From NCBI RefSeq assembly GCF_038896935.1, contig NZ_JBANDC010000006.1, positions 124,001-188,000 on the forward strand: 64,000 bases of DNA. Reading direction: 5' to 3'. Origin of the DNA: Collimonas rhizosphaerae. GTDB lineage: Bacteria > Pseudomonadota > Gammaproteobacteria > Burkholderiales > Burkholderiaceae_D. A program made the position numbers and the translations under genes. Below, one piece after another: positions 48,713 through 57,379 of the stretch. Position 1 is the stretch's first letter. The number at the start of each line of letters is the position of its first letter. The notes under the pieces were generated by a model. The model searched no databases, was not told the DNA's origin, and was given only the letters and a program-made list of their open reading frames with translations.

Positions 48713-48743
48713 TTGGACCTATAAATATAATCAATCTTGGATC
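48713..48743. promoter_or_regulatory. Direct repeats in the MocR-GNAT divergent region
   Basis: TTGGACC (48713-48719) and TTGGATC (48737-48743) stand in the same orientation 24 bp apart, around an AT-rich centre with TATAAT-like hexamers on both strands. MocR/GabR-type regulators bind direct repeats near their own divergent promoters, so this is the best operator candidate. Confidence 0.4.
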
Positions 48744-48831
48744 TTTGATGATACCAACTTGCGGCGCTACGATAAACGCTGTTGTGCACCCGCAGGCATT
48801 TATCGTCATCGTATTTCCACAGGAGGTTATC

Positions 48832-49293
48832 TTGGCATCCGCACCACGTTCATCGATTCAGATCAAGCCGCTCAGCGAGCAGGATTTCGCCATCTGGCAG
48901 CCGCAATGGCAGGGCTACCAGGATTTTTATGAAGTCGATATTCCGCAAGCCACGCGCCTGGTCACCTGGCAGCGCCTGCTGGATCCGAAGGAACCGGCGT
49001 TCGGCGCGCTGGCGATGGCAGGCGGCGAGGCGGTCGGCCTGGTCCACTGGATTTTCCATCGTTCCTGCTGGACAGTGGAAGATTCCTGCTACCTGCAAGA
49101 TTTGTACGTCTCGCCGCAACAGCGCGGCGCCGGCGTCGGCCGCCGGCTGATCGAGCATGTCTATGCGCAGGCCAAGGCGGCCGGCAGCACCCGCGTGCAT
49201 TGGCTGACGCACGAAACCAACAGCACCGCGATGCAGCTGTACGACCGCATCGCGCAACGTTCCGGTTTCGTGCAATACCGCAAGCAGCTCTAG
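48832..49293 (+). CDS. GNAT-family N-acetyltransferase
   Basis: 153 aa. The start is TTG at 48832 (read MASAPRSSIQIKPLSEQDF), five nucleotides after a perfect AGGAGG; no ATG is suitably placed. Acetyl-CoA motif: LQDLYVSPQQRGAGVGRRLIEHVYAQAKAAGSTRVHWLTHETN, with Q/R-x-x-G-x-G. It ends LYDRIAQRSGFVQYRKQL as in the group acting on amino compounds. It is divergent from the MocR regulator; such pairs often concern amine or amino-acid metabolism. Confidence 0.88.
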   Translation: MASAPRSSIQIKPLSEQDFAIWQPQWQGYQDFYEVDIPQATRLVTWQRLLDPKEPAFGALAMAGGEAVGLVHWIFHRSCWTVEDSCYLQDLYVSPQQRGAGVGRRLIEHVYAQAKAAGSTRVHWLTHETNSTAMQLYDRIAQRSGFVQYRKQL

Positions 49294-49404
49294 CGGCGGA
49301 AGGATGGGTGGTTATGGCTTAAACTGCCCCGCCGGACCAGAATTCCGATGTCGGGTTTGCCTGTATCGGTTATCATTTTTCTTATTTACCTTGAAGGGCC
49401 GATC

Positions 49405-49647
49405 ATGAACAAACCCAACTTTTTTGACGACATCCAGGCCAAGATCAACCAGGCCATCGAAAACTCTCCCGCCAAGGATATCGAGAAAAACGTCAAGGCC
49501 ATGCTGGGCCAGGGATTCTCCAAGCTGGACCTGGTCACGCGTGAAGAATTCGACGTGCAGGCCCAGGTGCTGGCAAGCGCCCGCGCCAAGCTCGAAGCGC
49601 TTGAGGCTCGCGTGACCGAGCTTGAAGCGCAATTGAAACGCCCTTGA
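49405..49647 (+). CDS. ubiK: Ubiquinone biosynthesis accessory factor UbiK (BMFP)
   Basis: 80 aa from the ATG at 49405 (MNKPNFFDDIQAKINQAIENS). The family (membrane fusogenic, formerly DUF526/YqiC) forms coiled-coil trimers and aids the aerobic Ubi complex. The pattern NVKAMLGQGFSKLDLVTREEFDVQAQVL and the C-terminal coiled coil ALEARVTELEAQL are diagnostic. It lies 10 nt before comM. Confidence 0.93.
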   Translation: MNKPNFFDDIQAKINQAIENSPAKDIEKNVKAMLGQGFSKLDLVTREEFDVQAQVLASARAKLEALEARVTELEAQLKRP

Positions 49648-49657
49648 TGCCGAGCCA

Positions 49658-51172
49658 GTGACGCTGGCGGTACTGAGAAGCCGGGCGCTGGCAGGCATGC
49701 AGGCGCCCGCGGTCACGGTCGAAGTCCACCTGGCCAACGGCCTGCCATCTTTTACCATCGTCGGCCTGCCCGAAACCGAGGTCAAGGAATCCAAAGACCG
49801 GGTCCGCGCAGCGCTGCAAAATGCGCGTTTCGAATTTCCCTCGCGCCGCATCACGGTCAACCTGGCGCCAGCCGATCTGCCGAAAGAATCGGGCCGTTTC
49901 GATTTGCCGATTGCGCTCGGCATCCTGGCGGCTTCGGGACAAATGCCGTCCGACCAGCTCGATCAATATGAATTTGCCGGGGAACTGTCGCTGTCTGGCG
50001 AATTGAGGCCGATACGCGGCGCGCTGGCGATGACTTTCGCCATGACCGCGGACAGCGGCGAACGCCGCGCTTTCATCCTGCCGCGCGGCAATGCCGATGA
50101 GGCGGCGCTGGTTGGCGATGCTTGCATTTTCCCGGCTGACAGTTTGTTGCAGGTATGCGCTCACTTTTCCTCTCTGCAACAGGAAACAAAACTGTCGCGC
50201 CACACAGCGGAGCCGCAACGGCGGCTGCCTCCCTACCTCGATTTCAGCGACGTCAAAGGACAGGCGCAGGCCAAACGCGCGCTGGAAGTGGCGGCGGCCG
50301 GCAACCATAGCGTGCTGCTGGTTGGCCCTCCGGGCACCGGAAAATCCATGCTGGCGGCGCGTTTTCCGGGAATCCTGCCGCCTATGAGCGATCGTGAAGC
50401 GCTGGAATCGGCCGCAGTGCAGTCGCTCACCAGCGGTTTTTCCGGCGCGCGCTGGAAGGTGCGGCCATACAGGGCGCCGCACCACACTGCGTCCGGCGTG
50501 GCGCTGGTGGGCGGCGGCAGCCCGCCGCGTCCGGGTGAAATTTCCCTGGCGCATCGCGGCGTCTTGTTCCTCGACGAACTGCCCGAGTTCGACAGGCGTG
50601 TGCTGGAAGTATTGCGCGAGCCGCTCGAATCCGGCCACATTACGATTTCGCGGGCCGCGCGCCAGGCCGATTTTCCCGCGCAGTTCCAGCTGCTGGCGGC
50701 GATGAACCCCTGCCCTTGCGGCTACCTCGGCCATGCGGCCAAGCCATGCCGCTGCACGCCCGACAATATCTTGCGTTACCAAAACAGGATTTCGGGACCG
50801 CTGCTGGATCGCATCGACATGCAGATCCAGGTGGCGGCCGTGCCTCACGATCAACTGCTCAAACAAGCCGATGGCGAATCTTCCACCGCGATCGCGGCCC
50901 GGGTGGCGCAAGTGCATGGGTTGCAGATGGTCCGCCAAGGCAAGCAAAACAATGGCTTGTCAGCCAATGAAATCGACCGCTTCTGCAAGCCCGACCAGGC
51001 CGGCGAAAAACTGCTGAGCGACGCGATGGCGCACCTGCACTGGTCGGCGCGCGCTTACCATCGGGTATTGAAAGTGGCGCGCACCATCGCCGACCTGGCC
51101 GCGGCCGATATCATCGGCGCAGCCCATGTGGCGGAGGCGATCCAGTACCGGCGCGCGCTGCAGGATAAATGA
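49658..51172 (+). CDS. comM: YifB/ComM-family Mg-chelatase-like AAA ATPase
   Basis: 504 aa from GTG at 49658 (MTLAVLRSRALAGMQAPAVTVEVHLANGLPSF). ComM is a hexameric helicase that extends branch migration during natural transformation. N-terminal Lon-like domain (about 1-170, GLPETEVKESKDRVRAAL), then the AAA core: Walker A LLVGPPGTGKSMLA, Walker B VLFLDELPEFD, and the Cys cluster PCPCGYLGHAAKPCRC. Convergent with the TetR gene; only 3 nt separate the stops. Confidence 0.95.
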   Translation: MTLAVLRSRALAGMQAPAVTVEVHLANGLPSFTIVGLPETEVKESKDRVRAALQNARFEFPSRRITVNLAPADLPKESGRFDLPIALGILAASGQMPSDQLDQYEFAGELSLSGELRPIRGALAMTFAMTADSGERRAFILPRGNADEAALVGDACIFPADSLLQVCAHFSSLQQETKLSRHTAEPQRRLPPYLDFSDVKGQAQAKRALEVAAAGNHSVLLVGPPGTGKSMLAARFPGILPPMSDREALESAAVQSLTSGFSGARWKVRPYRAPHHTASGVALVGGGSPPRPGEISLAHRGVLFLDELPEFDRRVLEVLREPLESGHITISRAARQADFPAQFQLLAAMNPCPCGYLGHAAKPCRCTPDNILRYQNRISGPLLDRIDMQIQVAAVPHDQLLKQADGESSTAIAARVAQVHGLQMVRQGKQNNGLSANEIDRFCKPDQAGEKLLSDAMAHLHWSARAYHRVLKVARTIADLAAADIIGAAHVAEAIQYRRALQDK

Positions 51173-51175
51173 ATC

Positions 51176-51781
51176 TTATGCCTGCTCAAAAAGACGCGGC
51201 GCTGCGTTCTTCGCCTGGTTCAGCAACAGTTCCGCCGCCTGCCAGGCTCGCTCCGCGGCCGACGGATCGTTGAACGCACGAGCGTCAATCGTGGCGCCAT
51301 CGAGCAGCATCACAAACACGCCGGCCAGCTGTTTTGCGGCCTTGTCTGGCACTATCTCCAATAATAATTCTTCAAACCACCCGAACAATTTCACCCTGTA
51401 ACGGATTGCCACTTCCGACACGCCAGGATAGGCAGTGCCAAATTCGGCAAGCGCCCTCTCGAATAAGCATCCGGCGAATTCAGGACTGCGAAACCAGGCT
51501 CCGTACCAGTCAAAAATGGCTTTGATGCGGGCGCCGGCATCTTCCATCGGCGCCAGCTGCCGAGCGATGCTGTCGACGATGAAAGTGAAGCGCTGCCCCA
51601 GGACCTCCCCGATCAGGTCGTTTTTTCCTGCGAAATGACGATACATGGTCATTCTCGCCACGTTTGATTCATCAATGATCCGATCCACGCCGACAGGATG
51701 GAAACCATGCGCAGAAAACAGCTCAGTCGCCTTATCCACTATTTGCTGGCGCTTGCCAGCCCCTCTTGTAATGTTGCCCAC
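51176..51781 (-). CDS. TetR-family transcriptional regulator
   Basis: 201 aa, start GTG at 51781 seven nucleotides after GGAG. The N-terminal HTH is complete (RQQIVDKATELFSAHGFHPVGVDRIIDESNVARMTMYRHFAGKNDLIGEVL). The C-terminal ligand domain has GCLFERALAEFG and the FGWFEELLLEIVPDKAAKQLAGVFVMLLDGA block typical of the TetR_C group linked to stress or drug responses. No obvious target adjacent. Confidence 0.9.
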   Translation of the reverse strand: MGNITRGAGKRQQIVDKATELFSAHGFHPVGVDRIIDESNVARMTMYRHFAGKNDLIGEVLGQRFTFIVDSIARQLAPMEDAGARIKAIFDWYGAWFRSPEFAGCLFERALAEFGTAYPGVSEVAIRYRVKLFGWFEELLLEIVPDKAAKQLAGVFVMLLDGATIDARAFNDPSAAERAWQAAELLLNQAKNAAPRLFEQA

Positions 51782-52108
51782 TAACTATCTCCAATGGAAA
51801 TACCACAACGTCTCCACACGCCATCAATCATCTGAATAACATTTTGACAACCGACGTTTTCTGACGATAACGGGTGCAGCCTATCATTGGGCGGCTCTAG
51901 CAACGTTCAAGATTGCCAGATGGATATGACGAAATACTGCTACATGCACGTAGAACGGACTATATCTTTTAGTTTTCATTTGAAATATTTCTATACTTCC
52001 AGGCAATTTCCCGCAGTGTTGCAAGCTGCATGCTTGCACCATTAAATACAAGAGCAGGAAACTCAAGACGCGGCTGGAAGTCCAAAAATCATCAGGACTG
52101 GAGGCCAT
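51782..52108. other. Intergenic stretch upstream of the DUF3460 gene
   Basis: 327 nt, AT-richer than its surroundings, no credible gene. TTGACA (51844-51849) with GATAAC 16 bp on is a possible plus-strand promoter. TATACT at 51992-51997 is another -10 candidate. The TetR promoter must lie near 51790-51850 on the other strand. Confidence 0.5.
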
Positions 52109-52321
52109 ATGTTTAGCAAACCGAAAACCTACAAGGCCGGACATGATGGTTACGTTTCGGAAATCACGCTGTTCCTGGACAAGTTTCTGGAAGAGCACCC
52201 TGAAGTGATTGATGAGCAAAGCCGGGGCTGGCACATATTCTGGGATCGCGACGTCGACCTGGACGAACAGAACAGGGCCGGCAAGGACAGCGTGCCGGCC
52301 AAATCTTATTACTACAGCTGA
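52109..52321 (+). CDS. DUF3460 small protein
   Basis: 70 aa behind GGAGG. Sequence pattern YVSEITLFLDKFLEEHPEVIDEQSRGWHIFWDRDVDLDEQ is the recognisable DUF3460 family of betaproteobacteria, which has no known function. It is a compact, highly charged cytoplasmic protein with no signal peptide or membrane segment. Confidence 0.85.
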   Translation: MFSKPKTYKAGHDGYVSEITLFLDKFLEEHPEVIDEQSRGWHIFWDRDVDLDEQNRAGKDSVPAKSYYYS

Positions 52322-52478
52322 ATGCGCAGATAGCAATCCGGTTTAAGCTGATTTTAATTTGCGGCCGCTAAGATGGTTTCCGTAGGCGCGCCAGATCCAT
52401 CTCTTCACCGTCGCGCCGACTTCTTTTCCTCATTCCGCCATCGCCCGTGCCGGGAGATGCATTTTTGGAGGAAGCATC

Positions 52479-52901
52479 ATGAACAAGCGCTCTCTTTTTG
52501 CCGTATCAGTATTGCTGGCGGCCAATCTGGCCTTTGCGGCCGATGCCGTGCCGGGCCGGCTGCAACCGGTCACCAGCGGCGCCGTCACTTACTTGTCCGG
52601 CGGTATCGGACAAGACGAATCGACCGCCATACAACAGATGGCCAAAAATTATTCGCTGGAGCTCGAGTTTGTCATCAACGCCTCGCCCCGCGCCGAATTT
52701 ACTTCTGACGTGCAGGTGAAGATCAGCGACGCCAGCCACAACGCAGTCCTGGATACCGTATCAAAAGGGCCTTTCCTGCTGGCGCAGCTGCCGGCAGGCC
52801 GTTACCGCCTTGAAGCAACCAAGGACGGCAAGAGCAAGGCTCAGGATGTGACAATCAAACAGGGATCGCATCAACACATCATGTTCGAATGGACCGAGTA
52901 G
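52479..52901 (+). CDS. Secreted beta-sandwich-like protein of unknown function
   Basis: 140 aa behind GGAGGAAG. A clear Sec signal peptide (MNKRSLFAVSVLLAANLAFA, cleavage after AFA) precedes about 120 mature residues. The stretch DVQVKISDASHNAVLDTVSKGPFLLAQLPAGRYRLEATKDGKSKAQDVTI looks like a carboxypeptidase regulatory-like or PEGA-type beta domain. No cysteines in the mature part and no catalytic motif. Probably periplasmic. It stands alone between the DUF3460 and DUF3567 genes. Confidence 0.82.
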   Translation: MNKRSLFAVSVLLAANLAFAADAVPGRLQPVTSGAVTYLSGGIGQDESTAIQQMAKNYSLELEFVINASPRAEFTSDVQVKISDASHNAVLDTVSKGPFLLAQLPAGRYRLEATKDGKSKAQDVTIKQGSHQHIMFEWTE

Positions 52902-53203
52902 CGGATCTGCAACATCGCCGGCAAGGCCCGGCAACGGCAATTCAGGACTGCGGTGCAATGGGATCTGGCGATTTTGGATGGCTGTTAAGAAAAATGCATA
53001 GCCTTGATCAACATTTAGTTCGTGACAAACAGGAGTGCTGGCGTAGTATATAAATGAAATGAATGCTTAAGTTCTTCACCAGATAAATATGTCTCATCGG
53101 AAACATGTCTCTCGGAAAAGGAGTTAACAATAATATTTTCATTGGCTGGCTTGAAAACTGCTTACTCGATCATTACCTTCTGTCTTAACTACCGGGAGCG
53201 CAT
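52902..53203. other. Long leader region upstream of the DUF3567 gene
   Basis: 302 nt without a significant gene. GTGACA (53022-53027) with TATATA at 53047-53052 (19-bp spacing) is a possible promoter. The region after it holds a good AAAGGAG (53116-53122) that is not followed by an ATG, and a 12-codon reading frame starting at about 53089. The leader would be about 150 nt long. Confidence 0.45.
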
Positions 53204-53461
53204 ATGAACCTGATTTATAACAGTGACCAATACAGCGTCGTCGAATTTGGTGCCGATGAACAACGCGAAGCCTTGCGCTTCGGCGGCTATGAAATCGTCG
53301 ATAAATCATTCAAGCGTGAGATTTTCATTGCTGGTGCCTTGGCCGAGTTTTTCCGTAAAGGAGTCGAAGATCTGATCGCGACCGAGCCAAGCATCGAAGA
53401 TATCGATGCCTTTTTAGGCAATTACGACTCGATGATGAGTCAGCCCGTAACCTTGCAGTAA
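53204..53461 (+). CDS. DUF3567 small protein
   Basis: 85 aa behind GGGAGC. The pattern MNLIYNSDQYSVVEF, RFGGYEIVDKSFKREIFIAG, and the terminal DIDAFLGNYDSMMSQPVTL match DUF3567, a family found essentially in Burkholderiales and of unknown role. Acidic, soluble, no signal peptide. Strong lineage marker for this window. Confidence 0.88.
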   Translation: MNLIYNSDQYSVVEFGADEQREALRFGGYEIVDKSFKREIFIAGALAEFFRKGVEDLIATEPSIEDIDAFLGNYDSMMSQPVTLQ

Positions 53462-53587
53462 TTTCTTTTCCGATCCACTTCGTTTCAGTCAACCTGCGGT
53501 TGCCGGCGCCGCCGGCTTCATCGGGAAGACTGGGGCGGCCTCGCCGTCTCCGCGGTTTCATCGCAGTCCGCTTCCTTTCGTCCCTTC

Positions 53588-54268
53588 ATGTACGCCAATT
53601 CCAGTCCGATCCATAGTGCCCAGAGCGGCGTCCATGACCAGCTTGCGGCCACCGTCGCCAAACACGCGGCGCATGTTTTTCAAAAACCGGTCAGCATCTA
53701 CAACCAGCGCGCTTTCGATGAGAGCATGGCGGCCTGGCGCGCTGCCGGCAGCTTGCCGCTGATCCTCGATGCGGGTTGCGGCGTCGGCCTGTCAACCATG
53801 CACCTGGCGGTGCTATATCCCGATCATTTCGTGATCGGCGTCGACCAGTCGGCAGACCGGGTCGGCCGCAACACCCTGTGGCCGGGCACGGCGCCGCTGC
53901 CCGGCAATTTCATGCGGATTCGTGCCGACCTGGTGGATTACTGGCGCCTGCTGCTGGCCGCAGGCGTTTTCCCGGCGCGGCATTATTTGCTGTATCCGAA
54001 TCCATGGCCGAAGATTGGCCAGCTAAGCCGCCGCTGGCACGGCCATCCGGTGTTCCCTGATATCGTCGCGCTCGGCGGCATCCTGGAATGCCGCAGCAAC
54101 TGGCAGATTTATGTGGAGGAATGCGCCAGCGCCCTGAGCCAGCTCAGCGGCAAGGAGGTTGGCTGCGAAGCATATCTGCCGCAACAGCCGATCACTCCGT
54201 TCGAGAGCAAATACCTGGCGTCCGGCCATCGTTTGTGGCGTTGCCAGGTTAACCTCGGCAAGCATTGA
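53588..54268 (+). CDS. TrmB-like SAM-dependent methyltransferase (paralogue)
   Basis: 226 aa with the TrmB (tRNA m7G46 methyltransferase) fold: SAM motif LILDAGCGVGLSTMHLAVLYPDHFVIGVDQS at about 57-87, then HYLLYPNPWPKIGQLSRRWHGH in place of the canonical FPDPWPKKRHxKRR, and a C-terminal ITPFESKYLASGHRLWRCQ resembling TrmB TxFExRGxxxGHxxW. The Asp of the DPWPK motif is Asn here, and the basic cluster is weaker. It may be a TrmB variant or act on another substrate. It stands alone. Confidence 0.8.
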   Translation: MYANSSPIHSAQSGVHDQLAATVAKHAAHVFQKPVSIYNQRAFDESMAAWRAAGSLPLILDAGCGVGLSTMHLAVLYPDHFVIGVDQSADRVGRNTLWPGTAPLPGNFMRIRADLVDYWRLLLAAGVFPARHYLLYPNPWPKIGQLSRRWHGHPVFPDIVALGGILECRSNWQIYVEECASALSQLSGKEVGCEAYLPQQPITPFESKYLASGHRLWRCQVNLGKH

Positions 54269-54309
54269 ATCCCGCCGGCCGGAGCGGCTAGCGGGGGTAC
54301 TCCGGCAGC

Positions 54310-56211
54310 TCAGATTTCGACTTTGGTGCCCAGTTCAACTACCCGGTTTACCGGGATATGGAAAAAGTCAGACGGCTTGGCGGCGTTCTGGTACATCCAG
54401 GCGAACAGTTTCTCGCGCCACAGCTGCATGCCAGGAATCTTGCTCGGGATCACGGTGTCGCGCGCCAGGAAAAACGACGTGTCCATGACATCGAACTCCA
54501 GGCCGAACTGGCTGCTGGCCAGGGCCATCACGGTATGGACATCAGGCGCTTCCTTGAAACCGAAAGCGGTGCGCAGGATGTACACATCGTTGCCCAGTTC
54601 CTTCAAGGTAAGGCGCTTGTCGTCTTCGACGAAAGGCACGTCCCAGATACTGATCTTCAAGAAAAACACGCGCTTGTGCAAAATGCGGTTGTGCTTCAGG
54701 TTGTGCAGCAGCGCTACCGGAACCGTGGCCACATTGCCGGTCATGAATACCGCCGTGCCTTCCACCCGGTGCGGCGGATGGGCTAGCAAGCCTTCGACGA
54801 AAGGTTCCAGCGGAATGCCTTCGTCCTTGGTGCGCTCGCGCAGCAGCATGCGGCCGGAGTACCAGGTCATCAGCAGGAAGAAGGCAAAACCGCCCAGCAG
54901 CAGAGGGAACCAGCCGCCGTCGACGATCTTCAGCAGGTTGGCCGCAAAGAAAGCGAAATCGACGATGAAGAAGGCGCTGATGACCAGCGCCACCAGGAAC
55001 GGGTTCCATTTCCAGACCGTGCGCATGACGACTGCCGCCAGCACCGTGGTGATCAGCATGGTAGTGGTCACCGCAACGCCGTAAGCGGCGGCCAGGTTGT
55101 CGGATTTCTTGAACGCCAGCACCACCGCCACCACCAGTATCAGCAGCATCCAGTTGATCACCGGCACATAGATCTGGCCGCGTTCGTCTTCGGAAGTGTG
55201 CAGGATGCGCATGCGCGGCACGAAGCCCAGCAAGATGGCCTGGCTGGTGAGCGAGAACGCGCCGGAAATCACGGCTTGCGATGCAATCACGGTGGCAGCC
55301 GTGGCCAGGATCACCATCGGCAGCAGCAAGGCGTCAGGCACCATCAGGTAAAACGGATTCTGGATCGCGCTCGGATTGGTCAACAGGTTTGCGCCCTGGC
55401 CAAAATAATTCAGCATCAGGCAAGGCATCACGGTAAACAGCCAGGCAAAGCGGATCGGCCGGATGCCGAAGTGTCCCATGTCGGCGTACAGGGCTTCGGC
55501 GCCGGTCAGCACCAGCACCACCGAACCCAGCACGATGAAGGCTTGCAGCGCATGCTGCTGCATGAAGGCAAAAGCATAATAAGGATTGATCGCGGCCAGG
55601 ATTTCAGGCGCCTTGATGACGTTGTAGACGCCCAGCAGGCCGAGCGACAGGAACCAGACGAACATCACCGGCCCGAACAGTTTGCCGACCACCGTGGTGC
55701 CGTGTTTCTGGATCAGGAACAACGCGATCAGGATCACCAGCGACAGCGGCACCACATAGCGGCTTAGCCCCGGCGTGGCGATTTCCAGCCCTTCCACCGC
55801 CGACAGCACCGAGATGGCAGGCGTGATCACGACGTCGCCGTAAAACATGCAGGCCCCGAACACACCCAGCATCATCAGCAGCTTGGCGCGGCCGGAACCG
55901 TTTTTTGCGGTGCGCAGCGACAGCGCCATCAACGCCAGCACCCCGCCTTCGCCGTTATTGTCGGCGCGCATCACGAACAAGACATATTTCAGCGAAACCA
56001 CGATCGTGATGGCCCAGAACAGCATCGAGATAATCCCCAGCACTCCGGCCGGTGTGAACGGGATGCCATGTTCCGTGCTGAAGCACTCTTTCAGCGCATA
56101 CAGCGGACTGGTGCCGATATCGCCAAACACGATGCCCAAAGCAGCCAGCGTAATGATGTGGAAACGGGATGACTTGAATCCGGCGCTATTGCTGTTTTGC
56201 GTATTGCTCAT
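54310..56211 (-). CDS. kup: Low-affinity potassium uptake protein Kup
   Basis: Proton-potassium symporter of the KUP/HAK family. 633 aa with about 12 membrane helices, then a cytoplasmic C-terminal domain (about 440-633). The N-terminus ITLAALGIVFGDIGTSPLYALKE is the family signature (GVVFGDIGTSPLY). Other blocks are ADNNGEGGVLALMAL, GAEALYADMGHFG and the C-terminal GTAVFMTGNVATVPVALLHNLKHNRILH. It lies downstream of rsmI on the same strand across 250 nt that should include its own promoter. Confidence 0.95.
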   Translation of the reverse strand: MSNTQNSNSAGFKSSRFHIITLAALGIVFGDIGTSPLYALKECFSTEHGIPFTPAGVLGIISMLFWAITIVVSLKYVLFVMRADNNGEGGVLALMALSLRTAKNGSGRAKLLMMLGVFGACMFYGDVVITPAISVLSAVEGLEIATPGLSRYVVPLSLVILIALFLIQKHGTTVVGKLFGPVMFVWFLSLGLLGVYNVIKAPEILAAINPYYAFAFMQQHALQAFIVLGSVVLVLTGAEALYADMGHFGIRPIRFAWLFTVMPCLMLNYFGQGANLLTNPSAIQNPFYLMVPDALLLPMVILATAATVIASQAVISGAFSLTSQAILLGFVPRMRILHTSEDERGQIYVPVINWMLLILVVAVVLAFKKSDNLAAAYGVAVTTTMLITTVLAAVVMRTVWKWNPFLVALVISAFFIVDFAFFAANLLKIVDGGWFPLLLGGFAFFLLMTWYSGRMLLRERTKDEGIPLEPFVEGLLAHPPHRVEGTAVFMTGNVATVPVALLHNLKHNRILHKRVFFLKISIWDVPFVEDDKRLTLKELGNDVYILRTAFGFKEAPDVHTVMALASSQFGLEFDVMDTSFFLARDTVIPSKIPGMQLWREKLFAWMYQNAAKPSDFFHIPVNRVVELGTKVEI

Positions 56212-56461
56212 GTTCTCTCTCTTATTGGTAAGGGCAAGTCTGGCTATGGCCCGCTTACTTCAATTTGATATTTGCTTGAAACTTTTTGCGGCATTGCACA
56301 AGGAGGCGGATTTTACTCTCGAACCCGGGACCGGCACTAATTTGGAATGCTGCCGCCGTTGCTAAAATACATCCCCGCGCCCATCAATTTGTGCATATTT
56401 ATGGTCAAGTTTAGCGAATCAGAGCGGTATTTATTGATAACAAAAGGCTATCATATTTGTG

Positions 56462-57367
56462 TTAACCGGCATTTTTCAACGCCAGCGCCCGCTCATACAG
56501 GGCGTTTTTCTTTTGCCCGGTAATTTGCGCCGCCAAGGCGGAAGCTTGCTTGATCGACAATTCCGCCAGCAGGATCTGCAAAACCCGCTCGCCTTCCGCA
56601 CTATCGTCGAGCACGGCCGGCGCCGCTTCGACCAGCAGCACGAATTCGCCCTTCTGCCGGTTGCCGTCGGCCGCCAGCCAGGCCGGTGCGTCACCCAGGG
56701 GGCAGCGGTGCACGCTCTCGAACAGCTTGGTCAACTCGCGCGCCAGCACGATTTGACGATCCGGGCCGAAAGCCTGCAGCAAGGCATCGATGGTTTCCAG
56801 GATCCGGTGCGGCGCCTCGTACAGCACCAGGGTCGCAGCCGCGCCGGTCAGGCTGGCCAACACGATTTCGCGCTGCCGGGCCTTGCTCGGCAGGAATCCG
56901 ACGAACTGGAACTGGTCGTTGACCAGGCCGCTGACCGACAGCGCGGTGACCGCCGCCGACGGCCCAGGCAGCGGCAAGGCGCGCAAACCGGCGCGCAGCA
57001 CGGCGTCGACGATGCGCGCGCCAGGATCGGAGACTGCCGGCGTGCCGGCGTCCGACACCAGCGCGATGCGCTCGCCGGCCTGCAGCCGGGCCACGATTTT
57101 TTCCGCAACTTCCCGTTCGTTATGTTCGTGCGCCGCCAGCAAGGTCTTGGATAAACCGTAGCGGCCCAGCAAATGGGCGGTATTGCGCGTGTCCTCGCAT
57201 GCCACCGCGTCGACCATGGACAATACGTGCAAGGCGCGCAGGCTGATATCGCAGACATTTCCGATCGGTGTGGCCAGCACATATAATGTCGACGCGGGAT
57301 ACGCTTGCTGCGCCACCTCATCCAAAATTGCTGGGTTGATGAGGTTGCTGGCAGATTGATGAGTCAT
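56462..57367 (-). CDS. rsmI: 16S rRNA (cytidine-1402-2'-O)-methyltransferase RsmI
   Basis: Tetrapyrrole-methylase-fold enzyme that methylates C1402 of 16S rRNA. 301 aa. Recognisable blocks are TLYVLATPIGNVCDISLRAL (about 28-47), VACEDTRNTAHLL, IALVSDAGTPAVSDPGARIVD and PLPGPSAAVTALSVSG. The first 25 residues are variable. Its ATG is only 12 nt from the divergent lpoA-like start. In E. coli the same order (yraL divergent from yraM-yraN-yraO-yraP) is found. Confidence 0.95.
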   Translation of the reverse strand: MTHQSASNLINPAILDEVAQQAYPASTLYVLATPIGNVCDISLRALHVLSMVDAVACEDTRNTAHLLGRYGLSKTLLAAHEHNEREVAEKIVARLQAGERIALVSDAGTPAVSDPGARIVDAVLRAGLRALPLPGPSAAVTALSVSGLVNDQFQFVGFLPSKARQREIVLASLTGAAATLVLYEAPHRILETIDALLQAFGPDRQIVLARELTKLFESVHRCPLGDAPAWLAADGNRQKGEFVLLVEAAPAVLDDSAEGERVLQILLAELSIKQASALAAQITGQKKNALYERALALKNAG

Positions 57368-57379
57368 GGGGAGTAATGA

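Noticed and set aside
51884..52336. 150-codon minus-strand frame over the DUF3460 gene
   Set aside because: It opposes a better-supported gene with ribosome site and family match, and shows no domain.
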